A DNA stretch of 64,000 nucleotides from Parastagonospora avenae f. sp. tritici 18332-5 (GCA_022559985.1 JAFJTR010000058.1:1-64000), one strand, 5' to 3'; shown: positions 10,909-20,888, numbered from the stretch's first letter. Numbers and translations are program-made. The notes: generated from the letters alone by a model not told the origin.

Positions 10909-11889
10909 TTATGTCGTACTGCCGCTTTTTAGATCGCCCAGTAGCCTTGTCACGAATCCGTCGAAGAGAGGGTACAGGGAACAATCCCGGTACTTGTCAA
11001 CAAAAAGTCCCTCCTTGCTGCCATGTGTAATCGAACCACCTTCTTTACCATTTTGCTCTGAGCTGACATCTGTACCGGCCATTATGGTTCCTTCAGGGTA
11101 CAAAGGCCTCGTCCCTTCCTCTACCAGCCGTACGAATGCCGGGTCGATCGGTACCGAGCCCAGGAATGGCACATAGAAATCTCTCGCCATAACTTCTCCC
11201 CCGCCTTTGCTGAAGACATTCGTGCACTCCGAGCAGTTCGGACACACGAAGCCGGCCATATTTTCCACCACACCAAGTACCCTTATGCCAGTCTTCTTGC
11301 AGAAATTAAGTTCCTTCTTCACGTCGGATATCGAAATAGCCTGTGGGGTAGTCACAACTACAGCGCCAGCAAGGTACGGGAGGGACGCATGCGGCGTCGG
11401 CGAAGTGTTCTTGAGTAGCGTCTCAAGGAGCGAAATGTGTTCGTCCGAAGTGCCAGGTGGTGTGTCGATGAGGAGGTAGTCGACCTTTGGCCACAGGACA
11501 TCTGTGAGAAACTGGCGCACCATGGCTGTCTTCTTGGGGCCACGCCAGATGACGGCATCACTACGGTTTGGCAGAATAAATCCCAGAGACATGCAAGACA
11601 ATGCACCTATCTCTTGGCCCTCCGCATTCTTCTGCAATCGATGCGCGGATAATGTTTGCTGCGCGTGTACATCGACGGGTATCCAACCACCAGGCGCTTG
11701 GCGCACTTTGCTCTCCTCGATGCCAAAGAAGCGCGGTATACTAGGTCCAGTCAAATCAATATCCAAGACGCCGACCGTGTGGCCCTGCAGCGATAGCGTG
11801 AGGGCGAGTTGTGTTGTTATGCTGCTTTTGCCGACCCCGCCTTTGCCGGAGAGGACGAGCACGATGTTGCGAACATTGTCAAGCGGCAT
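10909..11889 (-). CDS. CFD1: Cytosolic Fe-S cluster assembly factor Cfd1 (NUBP2-type P-loop NTPase)
   Basis: 326 residues, Mrp/NBP35 family. The N-terminus reads 'IVLVLSGKGGVGKSSITTQ', the deviant Walker A (GKGGVGKS) of MinD/Mrp ATPases, at residues 9-24. Then come the switch-I-like 'DIDLTGPSIPRFFG', the Mrp signature 'LLIDTPPGTSDEHISL' (Walker B), and the bridging-cluster Cys pair 'CPNCSEC' near residue 215. The protein lacks the N-terminal four-Cys ferredoxin-like extension of Nbp35, which makes it Cfd1 rather than Nbp35. Cfd1 and Nbp35 form the cytosolic scaffold that assembles 4Fe-4S clusters for delivery to cytosolic and nuclear apoproteins. A low-complexity insert, 'SSEQNGKEGGSITHGSKEG', sits near residue 280. 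No intron is needed. Confidence 0.95.
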   Translation of the reverse strand: MPLDNVRNIVLVLSGKGGVGKSSITTQLALTLSLQGHTVGVLDIDLTGPSIPRFFGIEESKVRQAPGGWIPVDVHAQQTLSAHRLQKNAEGQEIGALSCMSLGFILPNRSDAVIWRGPKKTAMVRQFLTDVLWPKVDYLLIDTPPGTSDEHISLLETLLKNTSPTPHASLPYLAGAVVVTTPQAISISDVKKELNFCKKTGIRVLGVVENMAGFVCPNCSECTNVFSKGGGEVMARDFYVPFLGSVPIDPAFVRLVEEGTRPLYPEGTIMAGTDVSSEQNGKEGGSITHGSKEGLFVDKYRDCSLYPLFDGFVTRLLGDLKSGSTT

Positions 11890-12311
11890 TGTAGGGTATC
11901 AGTCCGGTGCGCGTGAAGATGTCCTGGAGAAGTCTGGCGCGAGGGTTTGGTGAAGGCGCATGGCGTGGGTGAAGGTCGCAAGTGGAGCGCTTTGAAATCA
12001 TCATAGCAAGAAGTGGCGTTGCGGGCGCGATCGGAGGTCCGCTCGGCTTGGCACAGTAGCACAAAAGGTTATTTCGACCCTGTCTGGACTTCCTCACACT
12101 TCATCAGCATGAGCTTTGGCACATGTTCATTGCATGTTTGGAGACACAGATACTGGGGAACACCGATGTGTATTCACTGTGTACGAAATTACATCCTCTT
12201 ATAGCCCCAACTCCGCCATGCAAGACTCGCATATATAAAAACGCATTACAGAAAGATATGCACTACCACCTAGCGCTTTTGATCTCCAACCCGTTATTCT
12301 GGAAACTCCGT
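11890..12311. other. Intergenic upstream of CFD1
   Basis: 422 bases between the start of CFD1 and the stop of the minus-strand secreted-protein gene. It presumably holds the CFD1 promoter and the 3' end of the neighbour. No recognisable element. Confidence 0.4.
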
Positions 12312-13676
12312 CTATTGGCAAGCTGGCCTCATCATCACTTCGGTACAAGTCTGATCGCTGCACACCTGGTCGCACACCTCGCCTGGCGCCACGTACACGT
12401 ACGGCTGAGCTGCGAACTTGAACTGCTTGGTGAAATCCTTGGGGTTCCACGCGCTCGCCCTGAACCCTGCCCTGCAGGCACAGTAGTACTTGTCCTTTCC
12501 TGTTGTGGTGCAGCTTGTGGTGATGTCGCACTTGTTCTGGGCTGGATCGAAAGGGTTGCATTGCTTGGGGCAGATACTGGCAATGGTCGAACTTTCGTAT
12601 CCAGGCGTACCATAGCCACCTGGGGGAGCTGTCTTGGTTGATGTGATGAAGGTTGTCTTGGAATAGTAGCCGTAGCCTTCCATGGAAGAAACACTGGAGT
12701 TACTATAGGGCTTCTTAGAGGACTGTACGGGATAGCCCTCATCCGTTGTGGTTTCCTCAGGGTACTCGTCGGTGTTCGTATCCTCGGGGTATTCGTCCGT
12801 GTTTGTTTCCTCTGGATACTCGTCGGTGAAGGTATCTTCTGGGTACTCATCCGTAAAAGTGTCTTCTGGGTATTCATCCGTGATAGTATCTTCCGGATAC
12901 TCATCTGTGAAGGTGTCTTCTGGGTACTGATCCGTAAAAGTGTCCTCAGGGTACTCGTCCGTGTACTGGTTCGTGGTAACCTCAGTGTAGTACTCATATA
13001 TTTTAGAGCCGTCATTGTATACCTCTGTTTCTCCCTCCGTATACTCGTTGCCGTTTTCGTCAGTGTACACGTCGCCAGCGTCCAGAGCGGTGGTGCCAGG
13101 GGTGGCTTCGTAGCATATCTCGGGACACTCTTGCCTCTGCACTGGCTGACAAGCCTCCCGGTTTCTTCCAGAAGACTCAAGAAGCCAATCGGGGATATCA
13201 TCGCTGCATTCATCGTCGGCAGCTGCACTCATTGTGTCTCCGGGCCACTGGAAAGCTGCGAATCCTCCATTGGACGATGGCACATCCTGGCGTCGACGAA
13301 GCCTGCTGTTGCCTTCATAGCAGGAAGCTGGGCATTCTTCATCGAAAGGTAAATCAGTGGCGTCTGGCGCAGCAGCACTTTCCACTTCAGAGGTCGTGGT
13401 GGGCGCCTCAACCACATCGGTGACCTCCTCGCCGGTTATCGACACAATGATGGACGCGGGGTCAGGTTCGACGGGAGTCTCGATCGCGCTCAGGATCGGA
13501 AAAGTAAAGCCAGGACCAGCGGTTGCATCTGCACCGAACTCTGGGTCCAGAATAACGTCCGCTGTACCAGTGGAGATCATATTACTGTCAAGGTCCGTCT
13601 CAGTTGTTGGTAGTTCGCCGTCTGTCTGCGCATTCAGCGTCTGCAGCAGCAACGTGCCAAGCATAAGGACCTTCAT
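12312..13676 (-). CDS. Secreted Cys-rich protein with eight 9-residue tandem repeats
   Basis: 454 residues with a signal peptide ('MKVLMLGTLLLQTLNAQ', cut around residue 16). Three related Cys motifs occur: 'ECPASCYE' (~114), 'ECPEICYE' (~183) and 'ICPKQCNPF' (~368). A possible Kex2-type dibasic site, 'SRLRRRQD', lies near residue 128. Residues 239-310 are eight perfect-length copies of the nonapeptide TDEYPEDTF with variants. The C-terminal ~90 residues form a 10-Cys region with EGF-like spacing ('KYYCACRAGFRA', then 'VCDQVCSDQTC'). The acidic Tyr/Pro/Thr repeat plus Cys modules resembles cell-wall or adhesion-type proteins. The function is unknown. A 297-codon ORF in another minus-strand frame over the same bases is a shadow produced by the repeat. 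Confidence 0.85.
   Translation of the reverse strand: MKVLMLGTLLLQTLNAQTDGELPTTETDLDSNMISTGTADVILDPEFGADATAGPGFTFPILSAIETPVEPDPASIIVSITGEEVTDVVEAPTTTSEVESAAAPDATDLPFDEECPASCYEGNSRLRRRQDVPSSNGGFAAFQWPGDTMSAAADDECSDDIPDWLLESSGRNREACQPVQRQECPEICYEATPGTTALDAGDVYTDENGNEYTEGETEVYNDGSKIYEYYTEVTTNQYTDEYPEDTFTDQYPEDTFTDEYPEDTITDEYPEDTFTDEYPEDTFTDEYPEETNTDEYPEDTNTDEYPEETTTDEGYPVQSSKKPYSNSSVSSMEGYGYYSKTTFITSTKTAPPGGYGTPGYESSTIASICPKQCNPFDPAQNKCDITTSCTTTGKDKYYCACRAGFRASAWNPKDFTKQFKFAAQPYVYVAPGEVCDQVCSDQTCTEVMMRPACQ
12747..12962 (-). repeat. Coding minisatellite, 8 x 27 bp
   Basis: 216 bases made of eight 27-bp units, in frame with the secreted-protein gene. The unit encodes TDEYPED(T/E)x; units differ at the last residue (F, I, N or T), one has Gln for Glu, and three or so have E-E for E-D. 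Unit length is a multiple of three, so copy-number changes keep the frame. Confidence 0.93.
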
Positions 13677-14125
13677 AGTGGGCTAACGCTGATGAAACAA
13701 GATAAGGAGTGTATGCGCAAGACCTGTGGGAGAGATCGTAGCGGTCAAATGAGTGACGAGAAGAAAGCTTGGCCTAGGCATTGTGTGAGATACAACGCGT
13801 TACTTTGATATAAATTCTCCTGTTGAATTCTTCAATTTTGAAATCACAACAAGCTTGGACGACCCGGCGCTGGACGAACTACATCCAGGCCTTGGTGGGG
13901 AATTGCCAAGATAGACATGGTGGCATGTTGCACAAAGCGTGATCTTGTCGTGTGGAATGCATATAGCGACGATCTAATGGCACAGGGTTAGCCAAGAAAT
14001 CTAGGGGGGATCAGCAAGGTCACTGCGATCTGAGCGTATGCACTGATGCCTTGCGCGGCGTTGGTGAAAGCGACACATTCCATCTTTGTTGATGGTACTG
14101 AAGAATGTTTCTCCATATGAGAATT
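13677..14125. other. Intergenic upstream of the repeat-protein gene
   Basis: 449 bases between the dioxygenase stop and the start of the minus-strand secreted-protein gene. It holds the promoter of the latter. No TATA on the minus strand, repeat or RNA was recognised. Confidence 0.4.
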
Positions 14126-15115
14126 TTATGGAATTCCAGCACGATAATCCGTACGTTCATTGAGACTCCAAGCTGTAGAAGACTGATCGTGTACTGTTGC
14201 TCTTCGCATGTCACGCACGTATTTGCCCTCAAAGGCTCCTCGACGGGCAGCGTGCATGACGCAATTATTGTCCTATAGTCGTCAAGAACTCTTCCCGCAG
14301 TACAATGATCAGACTCACCCATATGATAATATCCCGTTGCTCTCCCACTCAACTTCGATCTTGTACTTCTCTTGTGTGGCATGGCTTAGCAAATTCCGAG
14401 TGATTTCTTGGCCAGCATCTTGTGACAACCCATCAATATGATGGGCATGGTGAGCAATATACAAATTTGTTCGACCACTAGCCTCGTACGTCTGTACAAG
14501 ACGATGACGCGCCATGAAATGATCCCCGGGTCTCATACCCTGAAGCAACTCACAATCGGGCGCTGCCAAGCGTCGACTGTGCCACAAAGAATGACTGACT
14601 ACATAATCCTTGAGCTTCACTTTAGTATCCTCATCAAGATCTGCGTATGCTGTCCGTGTATCTGCGAAAGCAGTTACGCCACCGGTGCCCTTCGGAGGTA
14701 TCTCATGAGCTCTGAGAACGGAATACCCGGTGTGGCGAGGGTTGAATGCCGAATCGACATGGAAAAGCCCGTTGCCTAGACCAAGCTGGAAGCGCAAGCT
14801 ATCGGTCGATAAGAGATTGCCATCATCATCTAGGTTACTCACATCGAACAATTCGGTATACGGCGCCAGACGGTGCTTGCGGCCCGCTTTGATGTACGGC
14901 GTGGAGTCATCAAGCTCGCCTAGTTGAGCCGCAAAGGCAACATGTCGTGCATCATCGAGCTGGGCGTGACGAAAAACGAGCACGCCGTACGCGGCCAGTC
15001 CAGAGCGGATCTCTTCCACCGTTTTGGCGGACAATGCTTGTGCGAAATCAACGCCAAGGAATTCCGCGGCGAAGGTAGAATGTAAGGATCTGAAGGTCAA
15101 ACGCGTCGACACCAT
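14126..15115 (-). pseudogene. TauD/TfdA-family 2-oxoglutarate/Fe(II) dioxygenase with an apparent 1-nt deletion
   Basis: Exon 1 (14319-15115) encodes the TauD fold: 'GVLVFRHAQLDD', then the iron-binding HxD in 'GLFHVDSAFNPRHTGYSVLRA'. Exon 2 (14126-14272) follows a 46-nt intron (GTGAGT...CTATAG) and encodes the distal His/Arg block, 'DNNCVMHAARRGAFEGKYVRDMRRATVHD'-like, ending 'NERTDYRAGIP'. The frames do not join: exon 1 carries 797 nt and exon 2 147 nt, one short of a multiple of three. The expected 'WESNGD-IIIW|DNN' appears only if one base is added in the GGG run at 14333-14335. Otherwise exon 2 is read in a meaningless frame. The family includes 2,4-D and taurine dioxygenases; the substrate cannot be named. 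It is a pseudogene or a sequencing error in a homopolymer. Confidence 0.78.
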
Positions 15116-15616
15116 TGTTGTCGAGTGGTGAGTTGTTCGCGCAGTCTAAATGAGCGAGGTATAGTGTAGGGAAAGTTTTTCCAGGGACATGATTGCTTAT
15201 CAGCTCACTCTACATCAGTCACCGAAGTGAGAGTGATGATAGGAGGACGCTTCGTGGCTGGTTCGAGAGGGGTAGTTGACACGCTGAGAGAAACCCGCGT
15301 TAAACCCGGACAAGCGCCATGACACGACACCAACAGTGAAGCTCACAGCTTGACCGAGGTCAAGAATTGGAAGCGCATGGAGAGCGAAATATGCTTAATG
15401 TCATACTGATGAGTCACGTCCGATCAGTGCCTCGAACAAATCATTTTGAGGTCATTCTACCCTGTGTTTTCACAACACTCATTGTGATGTGGTCGTCGTC
15501 TCAGTATTGCACGCTGGAAGCTCACAATGGTCGCAATCCGAGCGCCTTAAAATTGAACAATCTTTCCAATCCAGTCTCGCATTCAATCTCTTCACTACAA
15601 AACTCTGATCGACAAA
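15116..15616. other. Divergent promoter region, dioxygenase / RING gene
   Basis: About 0.5 kb between divergent starts. No recognised elements; short ORFs lack motifs. Confidence 0.4.
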
Positions 15617-16720
15617 ATGACTGCTTCAATTTTGACGACGTCCTTTGACAATTGGAAGGCATCTGAAGGGCCGCTACCGGATGAAGCCATGTCCTACCTC
15701 GAGCAGCACTTAGGAGACGGGGACATAAGAGAACTGCCACTTTTCCACGCATTGGCAGATAATTTAGCCTTGTCACCATGAAGTCGGTTGACCATCCGAG
15801 CACAGCCTTCCTTAAGTATCGTCACTAACAACCCACACCATTGGGTGTGGACAATCGCTTACCATTCTGAGCAAGGTTATCGCGACATCAGCAGCGAGTT
15901 TCTCAGGGTAAACATGGTACGATGTCTTATGGCTGGTATTCTCGAAGAGGACTATGTGGTAGCTTTCCACAACTTGTTCGGAGACGAAGACGATGAGTAC
16001 GGTATCGACGTGCTGACATTCCTAGATCCATATGCTGCTCTTCCTTCTGCGTCTACATCAACTCGTTTGTCTGAATGCATGGTTATGATCTCAAAGTTGG
16101 CGAGCGAAGCGTTTGTAGCGCAACGCTCGCTCTGGCAGGACGCAATGGCGAAGCCATCTCCGCCCAGTTGTGAGACCCGGCTATCGTTCTGTCTTACTTG
16201 GACTCTGAACGCGCGCTTAGTATTCTACTGTAATCGTATGGCTGGTCAAACTATGAAAGAGTACAGTATCGAGCTAGAGCGCCTCCGAGAGCAATCTAGC
16301 ATTCCTTCTGACTGGAGCTTCCGGAGCGAGTTTAAGAAGCTGCAAACAGAGTTCTCCGCCGCGCATGAGTCATTTCAGAGAGACTTGGAGTCACTATATC
16401 CAGACGTTCAATTGAAATGGAACGGTGAGCCAATTGACGTTTGCGAAGTGTCTACTCCCGCATCAGCGGACGACATGGCTGACAGCGACTGCATCATCTG
16501 TTCCGACAATCCAACGCCTCCGGCCGTCGCAACCAAGCCTTGTGGACACTTGTACTGCCAAGACTGTCTAGCATCCTGGGTCCATGCGTGTCAGCGTCAA
16601 AGCCATACTTGCTCCGTTTGTCTTACAGAGCTCTTTCGCAAGCCACATTATGTGCTCGACGGGAATGAAGCGCTCCTGGGATGGCAGGCGATTGAGCGTG
16701 TGGAAGTTGACTTGGGGTGA
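15617..16720 (+). CDS. RING-finger protein (C-terminal C3HC4), with an internal in-frame TGA
   Basis: From ATG 15617 to TGA 16720 the frame is open for 368 codons apart from one TGA at 15779-15781. The C-terminus is a RING finger: 'DCIICSDN...KPCGHLYCQDCLASW...HTCSVCLTELF' (C-x2-C, C-x-H-x2-C-x2-C, C-x2-C), near residues 290-345. RING proteins are usually E3 ubiquitin ligases; nothing indicates the substrate. The TGA could be removed by a 45-nt in-phase intron at 15772-15816 (donor GTCACC, acceptor TTAAG, both weak), giving 'DNLA-F-IVTNNPHHWVW'. Without that intron, the locus is a pseudogene or starts downstream of the stop. There is no good ATG between the stop and residue ~50 of the second part, which favours the intron model. 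Confidence 0.65.
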
Positions 16721-17918
16721 TTAGACGAATTACTAGAATCGTGGAACTGGCTGACAAAAGAACTGTCGCTGCAGAAGCGTTACGAGCGCGACCACCGCTA
16801 GTCAGGGCTCTACGGATGCTTCAAACTCCTAGCCAAGAGACCACTATGCTTCGTTTCAACCGCCAGGTTCAAAATCACTACCGCTTGTAAGATTTAAACA
16901 TGCACTTATCAACGTCACAGTTGATGTACAATTCGAAGCGTGATTCTTCAATTAACCTGTGTTCGTAACTTCACGTCTTCCTAAGCTGCAGTGTGCTCTC
17001 ATAATTCGAACGATCTCCTGCAAAATCAATTGTTTGAAGCGCTCTCTGTACATGTCATCTCTCTGTCTTGTAAGTCTTTTGTAGTCTGACTCTATTCATG
17101 ACACGTCTAACTCCCACAACATGAAGTTTCGCATTTTATTATTCCTCCTACTTACTTGAGAAACTATGTATGAGATTCACCAGGGCCAGATAAATCCAGG
17201 AATACAGGAGGCGTGGCGGCCTCCTGGTTTGGTCAAGAAATTGGCATAAGGTGGTAGCTTCATATACCCTGCATCACGACCCCAGACAATTGGGTTGCGT
17301 TTATAGATTGGCAGTACAAGTGTGGACGAGTAACGAATTCACCAGACTTGAATTTTATGTCATCTCCCTATGAGTATTTTGCCTTTCTGAAGACTTGAAT
17401 TTGCCATCTTGAATGCTGTTTCGTGTGCTCCAATGTAACTCAACGATCTTGCTACATGGTCGGACCATGCATGATGCATCAATGTTTGGGTCTAGCTCCC
17501 ACACGCACCCAAGTGTAGTATAATGTATTCCCATGCTTGACACGTTCCTTCCCGTTCCACACTCCTCCAAGAATAGAGCCTGAAAAATAGGTGTTCGATA
17601 ATTTCTTTTCGGATCGACCTCCCGATTCGACCTTGATCGAAATCTGCTTGATGTTGACCATGCCCACCTCTTTCATCTTCACAACAGGACATCAACTATC
17701 CATTCATACCAAGAGCATGCACCAACGTCTGTTCCCTCAAGCAATAAGTACAGAGATTCCAGGTGTGAGGCGAAGAATGGCTTGATCGTGTTCCAGCTGT
17801 CATCCGGAATGCCCTGCATACCCCTCCAATGGTGTTGAGACCGGATCGATACAGGAGTCCTCATATTAAACCGCTGCCGTGTTCCAAATTTGATCGCAGT
17901 GGGAAAGGCAACGACTGT
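16721..17918. other. Gene-poor stretch, moderately AT-rich
   Basis: About 1.2 kb. All ORFs are under 75 codons and lack motifs. The base composition is more AT-rich than the flanks between roughly 16850 and 17700. It may hold decayed sequence; I see no transposon motif. Confidence 0.4.
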
Positions 17919-18155
17919 CTATCCTCGTAGCGCATCGGCAAGCTTAGTGAAGTAAGGTTCCGAGGCTTTCATGTACTCGGCCTCATATTCTGCCTTGATC
18001 TAATGAGACGAGAGGTATCGACCTGCGTATTCGGACATGTATGCGGTAAGGGGTACTGCTTTTGCGATGTGGCCATAAACATGGAGCCTAAGCTCAAGTG
18101 GAAGCTTGAGGAAGGGAAACGTAGACGTCGTAGAGGATGCAGCAGTATCGCACAT
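17919..18155 (-). pseudogene. Short 2EXR/F-box-like relic with a nonsense codon at a conserved Gln
   Basis: From ATG 18155 the frame reads 'TFPFLKLPLELRLHVYGHI' (2EXR motif) and then 'YAGRYLSSH*IKAEYEAEY'. The neighbours have 'YLSCHQARNEM' and 'YLSCHQIKSEI' at the same point, so the TAG at 18000-18002 replaces a conserved Gln (CAG to TAG, one C-to-T step). The frame then runs only to TAG 17919. The rest of the protein is missing, so this is a truncated relic. It is divergent from the copy at 18390. Confidence 0.68.
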
Positions 18156-18389
18156 ACTTCGTACCGCCCGAAGGTAGATCTTGGTGAAAGGATGCGGTAT
18201 CGCTCGACTGTCAGCGTGATGTCGTAGTTCTGAGTGAGAAGAGGGGAGGTGACAACATTTGAACCAGTTGAAATGTCTCAAAGACGAAACCCAAAACCGC
18301 GCTAGCGCACCCACCTTAGGCATGTGCCACGAACAAACATTTTGTCTCCGACTACCTAACTTCAAGTACGACGCAACTCACCGCACAAC

Positions 18390-19043
18390 ATGACTTCTTT
18401 CCTCGATCTACCGCTAGAATTGCGCTATCAGGTGTACTCTTACACCTCCATCCCGAGATCCACTTACTTCTCCACTTACCATGGACTCTACCTCTCGTGC
18501 CACCAAGCTCGAAACGAGATGAACCTAGAATGCGGCTCCATACTAAAAAAGCACCTTAATCACCTTGGACTTTCTCTGCCTGTCGGGACTATCAAGTTCG
18601 ACCCCTCAGTCTTCGCAAAACAACACGTTCAAATATCCATAAACTCCCTGTTCACAGGCACGAAGTTCAACACGCCAAACCCAGGTTTTCTGCAAGTCTG
18701 TAAGCTGCATCTTGCTCAGCTTGAATTCAAATTACTGCCGGACGACTTCTTGCTTGTCAACACCATGGCAGTTATCTCTTTTCTTGGAAGTATGGTTCGC
18801 CGCAAGGTCGTGAACGCGGGTTGCATCACATTGGAGGCAAGTGCGCAGTGCAGAGCTCGGGAGTCACCAGAAGCAAGGCTGACTTGAGTCCAGATACCGG
18901 AAATGAGTGAACGCTTAACAGAGAGATGTCGGGATCATGGCATTGCGGAGGCGGAGAGAGATAGCTCCGCCGGCAACGCGTCTAAGTTCTGGTGGTACAA
19001 GAACCTCAACGGCAAAGTCACAGTCATGTGGGAGACTAAGTAG
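18390..19043 (+). CDS. 2EXR/F-box-like protein, two exons
   Basis: Exon 1 18390-18840 and exon 2 18889-19043, 201 residues. It opens 'MTSFLDLPLELRYQVYSY', the 2EXR motif at the very N-terminus, then 'LSCHQARNEMNLECGSIL'. The 48-nt intron (GTGCGC...CTGAC...TTGAG) has a canonical branch-point-like CTGAC and removes an in-frame TGA at 18885. Exon 2 reads 'IQIPEMSERLTERC' to 'SKFWWYKNLNGKVTVMWETK' and the stop TAG 19041-19043. Without the intron the protein would end at 165 residues. It is a close relative of the copy at 19602 ('MTSFLDL' at both starts). The acceptor GAG is unusual, which lowers confidence in the exact junction. Confidence 0.62.
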
Positions 19044-19601
19044 ATGCGTAAAGTCGGTACCAGGCGACAGCAGAGTTCCCGTCCGCCTTCTCTCAATGAG
19101 AAGAGGTTCAGGTAGCCTGGATATGTTGGAAAGTTTCTGTAGAATCATGTGAGGTATCTTGTAGTCGTGCACATATTCAAACCCATTTCTCGTATTACAA
19201 GTGTGTTCCTAAAGACTACTAATCATTTCGTGCATGTGCAGAGGGGACACGCATTTTGGCGCTGCCTGGTGTCGACATTGAGAAGACAAATGACACTCCC
19301 CCACCAGCCGGATTGAGGACCTCCAGCGATTGAATATCGACGGGAGAAGAAGTGGTAACCTGCATGCTATATGAATCGGCAATACGTGTGTAGCTAGCGC
19401 AACGAGCCTGTAGCTACGTTGTTAATCATGTCAGACGCCGTTCGAACCCTATGATCTTGTCTCTCACACTTCTAATATGGCTTCGTGTAAACGTCGCAGC
19501 GATGAGTCAGCAGCTCTAGCTTCCAGTGCTCAACCCCCGCCCGCTTTGTCCCCAACCATCACCTTCACTCCGTACTTGTCCCAATCCGATCGCCCGTCAT
19601 C
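19044..19601. other. Intergenic between two tandem 2EXR copies
   Basis: About 0.56 kb. No further gene motif; the last ~80 bases are C/T-rich and end at the next copy's ATG. Confidence 0.4.
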
Positions 19602-20285
19602 ATGACGTCCTTCCTCGACCTCGCCATCAAGCTCCGCTGCTATGTATATGGCGACATGGCAACGGAGATCCCTGTCTCCGCTCCCTTCACCTCCTACCTC
19701 GGCATCTACCTCTCATGCCACCAGATCAAATCCGAGATCGACAGCGAATGTCTTCCAATCATGCACGCCCATATCATCGCTCTCCAAGCTTCCATCGAGA
19801 CGGCTTATCTCACCATCCAGGGCTCTTTCCTCATACGTTAACACCTCCACGTGTGTCACATGCGACAACTTGACTCTCCCGACATACGGTTCTCCGGATT
19901 TGGTTACAATCAACTCTTGCCACTGTGCAAGCTCCATCCAGCCACCCTTAACATAGTTTCTGCGCACGACTTCAACGGATCGCGCACGATCTCGTTGCTT
20001 TACTGGGTTATTGCAAGGATTCTTCGCGAAGAGGTGAATGTGCGTCGCATTGTTGTCCGCATGCCGATTGTAGGCAGAACCAAAGCGGATGATTTCCATC
20101 ATACTATAGCCCACCCACCGACAAGGAAATGCCTATTTCGACGGGTTTTAACAACAGAGAGTGTCGAGGCGGTCTGGCAAGTCGAAGGCAGTTCGGGCTG
20201 TCGCAAGCAAGATGCGAGAGTAATGCGCGTACTGCAGGGAGCATTGACTGGTTCAGTGGATCTTGGCTTGCCGTCCGACACATAA
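19602..20285 (+). pseudogene. 2EXR/F-box-like copy with an in-frame stop
   Basis: Opens 'MTSFLDLAIKLRCYVYGDM' and 'GIYLSCHQIKSEIDSECL', parallel to the copy at 18390. The frame is stopped by TAA at 19839-19841 ('SFLIR*HLHVC') and then continues in the same frame for 144 codons to 20285. That second part aligns to the neighbour ('LLPLCKLHPATLNI' against 'FLQVCKLHLAQLEF'; 'LLYWVIARILREEVNVRRI' against 'VISFLGSMVRRKVVNAGCI'). No intron that fits phase and keeps the conserved block was found. TAA is one C-to-T step from CAA. The 2EXR motif itself is degraded (LPLEL to LAIKL). Confidence 0.62.
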
Positions 20286-20888
20286 CCGATTGAGTATTCT
20301 TTTGCTACTGGAAATTAGTAGGCTCATAGCATTCAGCGACCATAGCGAGGAAACCTGTCCTGCGGCGTTTTCAGAGCTCGGAAGGTCTGTCCAGGATCTC
20401 GTCTCGTCTCCTTTCGACACTCGCATGCCTTCTGCCACATCGTAGAAAATGAGGACGATCATCCATTAAAAGTGGCGGTACACGGAGTATGTAGATGTCA
20501 TGCAGTGATAGAAAACCAGAATTGAGAGCAGGATACACCGGCAGCTTTCTAAACAAGAGTTATATGTGCGGTCTACATTTGGACAGTAAGCAACGATAGT
20601 AATGGGCGAAGCGCAACAGCCAAAAGGTTCATGAACGACGTCTGCTTTGTGAGATGAAGAGGTGAAAGAAACATTGATGTTGTCGAAAAAGAGAGTAACT
20701 GGAACCGGCAAAGGCGCCGACTAGCGCGGAATGTCGCGTTGAGATGACGGAAACAGCCGCCCAGCTTGCACTCGACCATCTTTCAGCACTTCACGCATCA
20801 CTTGCCGACAAGCTGTGAAATACGAATCATAATACGATAAAAATGTCGATATCATAACACCTAATGCGCATTCGACGCGCACTTCAAC
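20286..20888. other. Intergenic upstream of the OB-fold protein gene
   Basis: About 0.6 kb with only short, motif-free ORFs; it includes the promoter of the plus-strand gene at 20889. An A/T-rich patch lies at 20815-20860. Confidence 0.4.

Noticed and set aside
12748..12930. Plus-strand VSSGYSS(V)x repeat ORF
   Set aside because: It is the antisense of the coding minisatellite; periodic DNA of 3n length opens all frames.
12747..12962. CRISPR-like array
   Set aside because: Units are contiguous coding repeats with no spacers, in a eukaryotic genome.
12335..13228. 297-codon minus-strand ORF overlapping the secreted repeat protein
   Set aside because: It is the same repeat in another frame (Arg/Ser/Thr-rich, no motif, no signal peptide); the 27-bp repeat keeps several frames open.
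14020..14272. Alternative second exon frame of the dioxygenase ('TIIASCTLPVEEP...')
   Set aside because: It follows mechanically from the given bases, but it lacks the conserved His/Arg block, which is present in the other frame.
18885..18887. TGA in the 18.4-kb 2EXR gene as a nonsense mutation
   Set aside because: It lies in a 48-nt in-phase intron with a CTGAC branch-like site; the downstream exon is clearly coding.
19380..19455. tRNA-like 'ttcgaacc' segment
   Set aside because: The T-loop-like string is not accompanied by an acceptor stem or D-arm at the right distances.
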